A DNA stretch of 64,000 nucleotides from Epinephelus fuscoguttatus (Eukaryota > Chordata > Actinopteri > Perciformes > Serranidae). The notes below the pieces were generated by a model. The model was not told the DNA's origin, ran no database searches, and worked only from the letters and a program-made list of their open reading frames with translations. The translations under genes were made by a program, and so were the position numbers. The stretch lies in the NCBI RefSeq assembly GCF_011397635.1, contig NC_064767.1, positions 2,601,501-2,665,500 on the forward strand, given 5' to 3'. Numbering within the stretch: the first letter of the stretch is position 1; each line of letters opens with the position of its first letter. Shown piece by piece: positions 59,078-64,000 of this stretch.

Positions 59078-62000
59078 TCAGTCCTCCTCTGACAGAGTTT
59101 CGTGTGGGGTCGAAGATCGGGACTTGCTGTGACCTCTGAGCTCCATCTTCCTGTCCTGCAGGAAGTCTTCAATCTCTCCGGGCAAACACTGGAACTTCTC
59201 CTGAAACTCGGCCTCCACGGCCCCCTGCAGCTGGAGAAACACAACAAGATGGTGAGTGACAGAAGGCTCCAGCAGTGAGTCCTAACACCTGGAAATGAGT
59301 TAGCATTTCAGCACTACTGGCCCCCTCGTCTCAAAGTCAGTGGGTTTGTATTTAGATGCCTGAAATAAGATCTGTGGACAAAACCTCAGAAAAACTTGAG
59401 GAATGTTTTTATTCTGTGATACTGTACTATTGTGTTGTATCTACTTTGAATTTGGATTATGTGAGGTTTCATGATATGGCCCCAACCCCTGAGCTTGCCT
59501 GAGAAGGACTAAATGCACAAAGCTGCTATTTTGAAATATCCCATGGAGAGAGACTCTCACTGCAGCCTGTTCTATTTTGTTGTGAAAATGTGGGCGTGCA
59601 GCCTCGTTCTGTGGACGATAAACCAGGTGCAGACTTCCATCTGTGTCACCGCTGATGAGGAAATACAGCGAGTGCTGGACGGAGCAGTGAGTGACAACAA
59701 CCCCGCCCACATTTAAGAGGACTGTCTGAACACACCGAGGGTCTAGGTACCATGTCTGAAGGCTTACTGCTGGTTCCAGAGGCGCTGGACTGAAAGGGTT
59801 TGGTGGAGACGGGACTTAAAAAACCTTTTATTGTGACGCCCATGAGCTCATCTTGTAGAACAGGCTCTACCAAAAAATGTTATTGCAGTGTGTTGAAACT
59901 GATAGAAGTCAATGTCAGGAGCACTTACAGTGATTCTGGGTATTATGGGTATGGGTACGACAGAACATCATCATGCCAAAGATGGCTTTACAGCTTTGTT
60001 GTGGTGGCAGTGTTTAAGTCAGGCGTCTGTGGTGTCATTCATTTATAGCCTAACATTAGCTTTTTACTTCTGGTGATTGCACTGAAGCTTAAAAAGTAAC
60101 AACAGTGTTCATGTGAAGATTATCTCGCCGAACAGAATGTGTAAGTATCCTAAATGTTTGCCACAGAGCTGATTTTCTGCAGAAATCCAACGGAAAAATC
60201 CTGTAGGCAATTTGACGAAGGAACCCTGGTGATGTTAACGTCTGTGTTGGCCTACAAAACAACGTCATCCCTGCAGCACTCTGTGATTACACACTGCTTT
60301 TGGATTGATTCCTCCAGCAGATAATGGCTTCCAGGGTTCCTACACATTTGGAATTTCAAAATTCCACACTTTTCCATACCCTAATTTCCAGACTTCTCAG
60401 CGTGTTGTCCCCCCCCCAAAGAATATGCAACATCTGAGTAAATATATCAGTGCATCATATTTCACATCATATTTAATTATTCTTAACAGGCGATTGTAGC
60501 CAAGTACCATAATGGCATGCAAATAAAAACTCAGGTAAGTTCAATGTCTGGGCTGAGGCAAAAGGTTGGGACTCTGGGTGCAAGCGATGCAGTAACGAGA
60601 CGTCTGTGTTTTTTCTTTCATGTGGCTCAGAATCGCCTTCTCCCCCATGTTGGCGATGTCAAACGATTTCACACGAAGCTTGCATCTAGCTCTGTGTGTG
60701 AATTGGGAATCCTTGGCCAACCAGTATTTATATACGGTATTGTCAAGCCATCCATCCAAAAACTTGCATCTACCCATTGTGAACCACGTGAAACTCGTCT
60801 TCGTGCAGTGTTGGAGTGAAACTTGATACCTGGGGGGCTGGAGGAGGGTCATGGGGCAGCGGACTGGACATACCACTTGTCAATCAGGTAAAAGGGGCGG
60901 GATGTTTTCTGAGATGTTTGCTCTCACACAAACTGTGCTTGGCCCGGCATGAAACAAGATCCGGATTGATTAAATTATTTTTGGAAATACCTAATTTTCT
61001 ATTTTAGAAAACAGTATTTTAGAACAGTGGTAATAGTCTGAAAACATAAATATTTTTCCGTACTTTATTTTTCATTTTCCATACTTTTTAATACCTGGAA
61101 ATTGATCAAATTTATTTCCATACTTTTCCATACTTTCCATACTTGGATAGAAACCCTGGGCTTCGTAGGCAAGTCAACTACCAGGCTGCTTAAAGAAATG
61201 GGAATTCAAGGCCAAGTCCAACGTCAGGACATCAAAGCCCTCTCTGGTGCAGCCGAACAAGCGAGGTGGTGGCTGAGAGGAGAGACACGACTTGGGCCCT
61301 GAAATGCCACCAATGACAGCAGGGTATGAGGGAGTAAAAGCAGAAAGGGCTGCACCTGGGATGCCAGGTGTTGTGGGCCTATCACTGAAGCACCAGTGAA
61401 GGAGAGGACCCACCCGGTGACCCTAATGAAGCCTTTTACCCTTCCTAAACCTAAAGGGAGAGGGGGACATAGAGTCTACGGCCCGGTCCATACAAGCATC
61501 TCTTCCTGGGTCTGCCTTCCCGATTCTCCTTCCTACTCTTCTCTCCATCTAACCTTAACCCTTTGGCTCCCAGTCGGAAACAGACAGCACCATCACTCCC
61601 ACTCATAGTCTCAAGGATGTGCATCAAGGGACTGTCACATCTCGTCCTGAACTGAGCTAATGATTAGCTACTGCTGCAAACAAAACGGAGATTATGTAAA
61701 CCAAAATCAGTGAATATTGGTGATGACTCAGTCAAAAACAACACAAAAAATGTGCCTGGTTTATTTCCCACTGTTGGGACAGACGGGTGGTACATTCAGA
61801 GATGCAACCAGCTGTTGTCAGCCATTACTGCCAGCAGCTGAGCAGCTCCAATATGGCTGCCAGAGGGCACGTTACATCACTCAAACGCCCTGCGTTGACG
61901 TCAGTCCTGATCCTAAACTGTGTGGGTGCAGAGCCACAGACAGCAGCAGCAGCAGCTTGGAGCTCCGTGGACAAGAAATGTCTTGCTGTGTGGTGCGTTC

Positions 62001-62438
62001 AAGTGTGAAGTATGCAAAGTGGTGAAAGACAAGAATAAAGGAAATTCATAACAAACAGAAACAGGATGATACCCGTTTATTTTACCTTTGGTTTCTGGTC
62101 TTGTATCTCCTGCAGCAGCTCGTTGTGCTGCTCCACCAGCTGATCGTGGCGCTTTGTCTGAGTCTCCTCAAGCTGGAGACAGAGAGACAAACACAGAGTC
62201 AAAGAGTCTCATGAGGCGTTTCATGAGTGCAGAGAGACGGGGCTTCGGCTACGCAGAGAGAAACTGTTGCGCACATAAAATTTTCATCATCGTCTCGGCA
62301 GTTTTCAGACGATGGAAAAACCCATCAAACAAAAAGTCCTGTAACCCAGATTCTTCATCCTCTGCTCACCCGTTTTATGTTCTGGACGACTTCATTGACG
62401 TAGGACTTATTGATCTCAATCTTCTCCCTGGGAGAGAA

Positions 62439-62479
<41 letters not shown>

Positions 62480-63200
62480 ATGAGTCTGAGCTTTCTCGTC
62501 TGACAAGACCAGCTGCTTGGATCAGTGTATGAAGGAGATAAAGGAGCTACAGCAGGTATCAAGGCTGAGGTGCAGTGGATGGCTATATGTTATGGATCGT
62601 ACTCTTCAGCCAGGTGTTTCTCTTTGGTCTTCGCCTGGTTGATCTTCTCTGTTCTCCTTCGATCCATCAGCCTCTTCAACTCTTTCTTCTCCCTAAAGCA
62701 GCAGGAAAAACATCAGAGCTCACAGTGGGAGGGTTTGCTGAAAAACAATTTCAGTAAGAGTTTGGTGCTGAAAATGGTTGTCACCCTAAGATGTCCTCCT
62801 TTAATAAAAGCAGACCTGATTAGCTTCAATTTATTATGAAAAAACACTGAGGACACAAATGTTGAAGGTAAAGAGAAAATCTCTAAAATCAGGGCTTTGT
62901 TCTGATTTGTCCAGTTTCATGGTATCTACTTGTTCCTACTGTGAACATGACGAGATGCTCTGCGGAGTCTCAAGCAGCCGCAGCCTGAAGCAACTCAGAT
63001 GAAACGCTTTTCGAGCTACGTTGTTATGAAAGCAGCTCGTGACAGTGTGATTCTTCGTGTAATTCGTCTTTAGAGATTAAACACGGTAGTGCTCGTCCTT
63101 TATGTCTCACATGTGTCACTTACTTGTCGCAGATGTCTTTGAGTTTCTTCATCTGGGTGTTGTGACTCTCCTCAGCCAGACTGGTCAGTCGCTCTGTCAG
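59078..63200 (-). CDS. plcb1: Phospholipase C beta 1-like, last five coding exons (partial)
   Basis: Gq-activated phosphoinositide phospholipase that produces IP3 and diacylglycerol; only its C-terminal coiled-coil domain is in the window. Exons in transcript order: 63200-63124 (LTERLTSLAEESHNTQMKKL, ending ICDK), 62692-62603 (EKKELKRLMDRRRTEKINQA), 62427-62370 (EKIEINKSYVNEVVQNIKR), 62172-62086 (LEETQTKRHDQLVEQHNELL, then QDQKPK), 59230-59078 (LQGAVEAEFQEKFQCLPGEI, stop TGA at 59080-59078). All junctions keep phase, and the order and spacing match the PLC-beta 1 tail, which drives dimerisation, membrane binding and Gq regulation. The end SSTPHETLSEED lacks the usual PDZ-binding tail of the long PLC-beta 1 form. 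The gene continues beyond 64000 to the right. Assignment to beta 1 rather than another beta form is by remembered similarity. Confidence 0.9.
59484..59813. repeat. Second copy of the 330-bp repeat, in the PLC intron
   Basis: Gap-free match to 47143-47472, same orientation. Lies in the long intron between the last two plcb1 exons. Confidence 0.85.
60332..61158 (-). mobile_element. hAT-like element with zinc-finger N-terminus relic
   Basis: The ends CAGGGTTCCTACAC and CAGGGTTTCTATCC (inverted) are flanked by GGCTTC on both sides (60326-60331 and 61159-61164). The minus-strand frame at about 60541-60790 encodes MGRCKFLDGWLDNTVYKYWL, ARCKLRVKSFDIANMGEKAI, LSHMKEKTQ, the zinc-finger-like start of a hAT transposase. 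The catalytic domain is absent. Sub-terminal TTTTCCATACTT repeats appear on both sides. It lies in the plcb1 intron. Confidence 0.75.
61165..62085. other. plcb1 intron sequence
   Basis: No exon or clear mobile element recognised. Short frames are not supported. Confidence 0.45.
62440..62475. repeat. (AC)18 microsatellite at a plcb1 acceptor
   Basis: Transcript-sense (UG)n about 12 bases before the acceptor of exon 62427-62370, followed by a short UCUUCUCUCC pyrimidine tract. Confidence 0.95.
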
Positions 63201-64000
63201 CTGAAGCAAACACATCACGACATTTACATCACACACTGATGTTCAAAGCATGCTGGGCCAACGTACAACCAGAAAAAATGTTGTCACTGTGCGTGTCTGC
63301 AGACCATGGATATGTTACATTTGCACGATGTGTAGTGGACTGGTTGGAGCTTTTAACAACGCTGTGGTTAATGTGTGCTTATGATTAGGCACAAAACCAT
63401 GTGGTCATAGTTAGGAAAGATCTTGCACCTGGTTTTGGGGACACAGTCCTGACAGGAAACGCAGCGTTGTCTTGGTTAAAAATAACTCCTTCTTGTGGCG
63501 CTAGCCCTGCTAGGAAAACAGTAACAGGCTGCCTAAAAACACCAACGTCTGGGGGCTGACAAGCCGCTGGAAACACAGGAATGACTCAATAAATCACAAC
63601 TCCAGCTAAACGCTTCATTTCCTGCTGGTTCCTAAACAAAATTAAATTTACATTTTTTTAAATTCAATTCGCCACGTTAGAATTTGTAAAGAATAAAGTT
63701 TGTGTAGACGAGAAAACTGCTGTGATTTCATTAAGAAGTCATGTAGTTATATTTTAAATGATCCTCTAAATAAAGTTTAAAGCAACACAATGGAGTTTTT
63801 GAGCCCTTAAAATATATATCCAAGATCCTTGTGATGGTCCATCACCTCACAATAGGTTGGATGACACCTCCGTCAGTCTGTTTCACTTGCACTGGCACTA
63901 TGCAGTTTCAGGGTTCGGGTAGGAACCCAGACACAAAAAGGACTACATAATTTGGCTGCTTTATGGCATACATCATATCCACTCCTCGTCATATCCCCCT
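63201..64000 (-). other. plcb1 intron to window end
   Basis: No further coding exon recognised on the minus strand; the next upstream exon must lie beyond the window. Confidence 0.5.

Noticed and set aside
60541..60876. Possible host zinc-finger gene on the minus strand
   Set aside because: It lies wholly within a hAT element with clear ends and lacks further exons, so it is a transposase relic.

Overview
The window is vertebrate nuclear DNA, almost certainly from a teleost fish. The signs are split genes with GT-AG introns, dense L2-like and RTE-like LINEs, many hAT, Tc1 and Harbinger transposons, (CA)n microsatellites, and a fish-type NLR immune gene with FISNA, NACHT, LRR and B30.2 parts. 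I saw no rRNA, stand-alone tRNA gene, operon, bacterial promoter or CRISPR array.

Left part, 1-27,000. A 5'-truncated L2-like LINE (1-1,411) is followed by an NLRC3-like/NLRP-like gene of the expanded fish NLR-C group on the + strand. An eleven-exon coding model can be traced in phase: 3098-3127, 12645-12770, 14449-14547, 14726-14804, 14948-15176, 15338-17140, 17281-17454, 21502-21675, 24844-25017, 26196-26242, 26364-26905. The large NACHT exon lacks one base near 16,985. This stops the reading frame at 17,070, before the LRR and B30.2 exons, so the locus is a pseudogene, a truncated receptor or an assembly error. Its introns are filled with nested transposons: a near full-length LINE (about 3,700-12,176) holding three insertions, a second LINE (17,538-21,202) holding two nested DNA elements, and a minus-strand LINE (22,018-24,790) holding a short retroelement.

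Middle part, 27,000-36,900. This is gene-free repeat territory: a Tc1 relic split by a hAT element and carrying a minisatellite made from its own coding sequence, other hAT relics, a tRNA-derived SINE, microsatellites and a 550-bp A/T-rich (AAAAT)-type array.

Right part, 36,900-64,000. Two housekeeping/neuronal genes lie head-to-tail on the minus strand. napb (beta-SNAP) is complete: ten coding exons (50,612 down to 36,930), all phases fit, 295 codons plus stop. Upstream of it (higher coordinates) are the last five coding exons of a phospholipase C-beta 1-like gene (63,200 down to 59,078), which continues beyond the window. Human NAPB and PLCB1 are both on chromosome 20p, so the pairing agrees with conserved synteny. 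Several napb exons lie against (UG)n tracts at the acceptor and (CA)n tracts after the donor. Between and inside these genes are further repeats: a hAT with a Harbinger inside it, a 330-bp repeat present twice almost unchanged, and a tandem array carrying perfect nuclear-receptor palindromes.

Functionally the left gene is innate immunity (cytosolic sensor family). The right pair belongs to vesicle fusion (SNAP/NSF) and Gq-coupled phosphoinositide signalling. Nothing in the sequence ties the two halves together.
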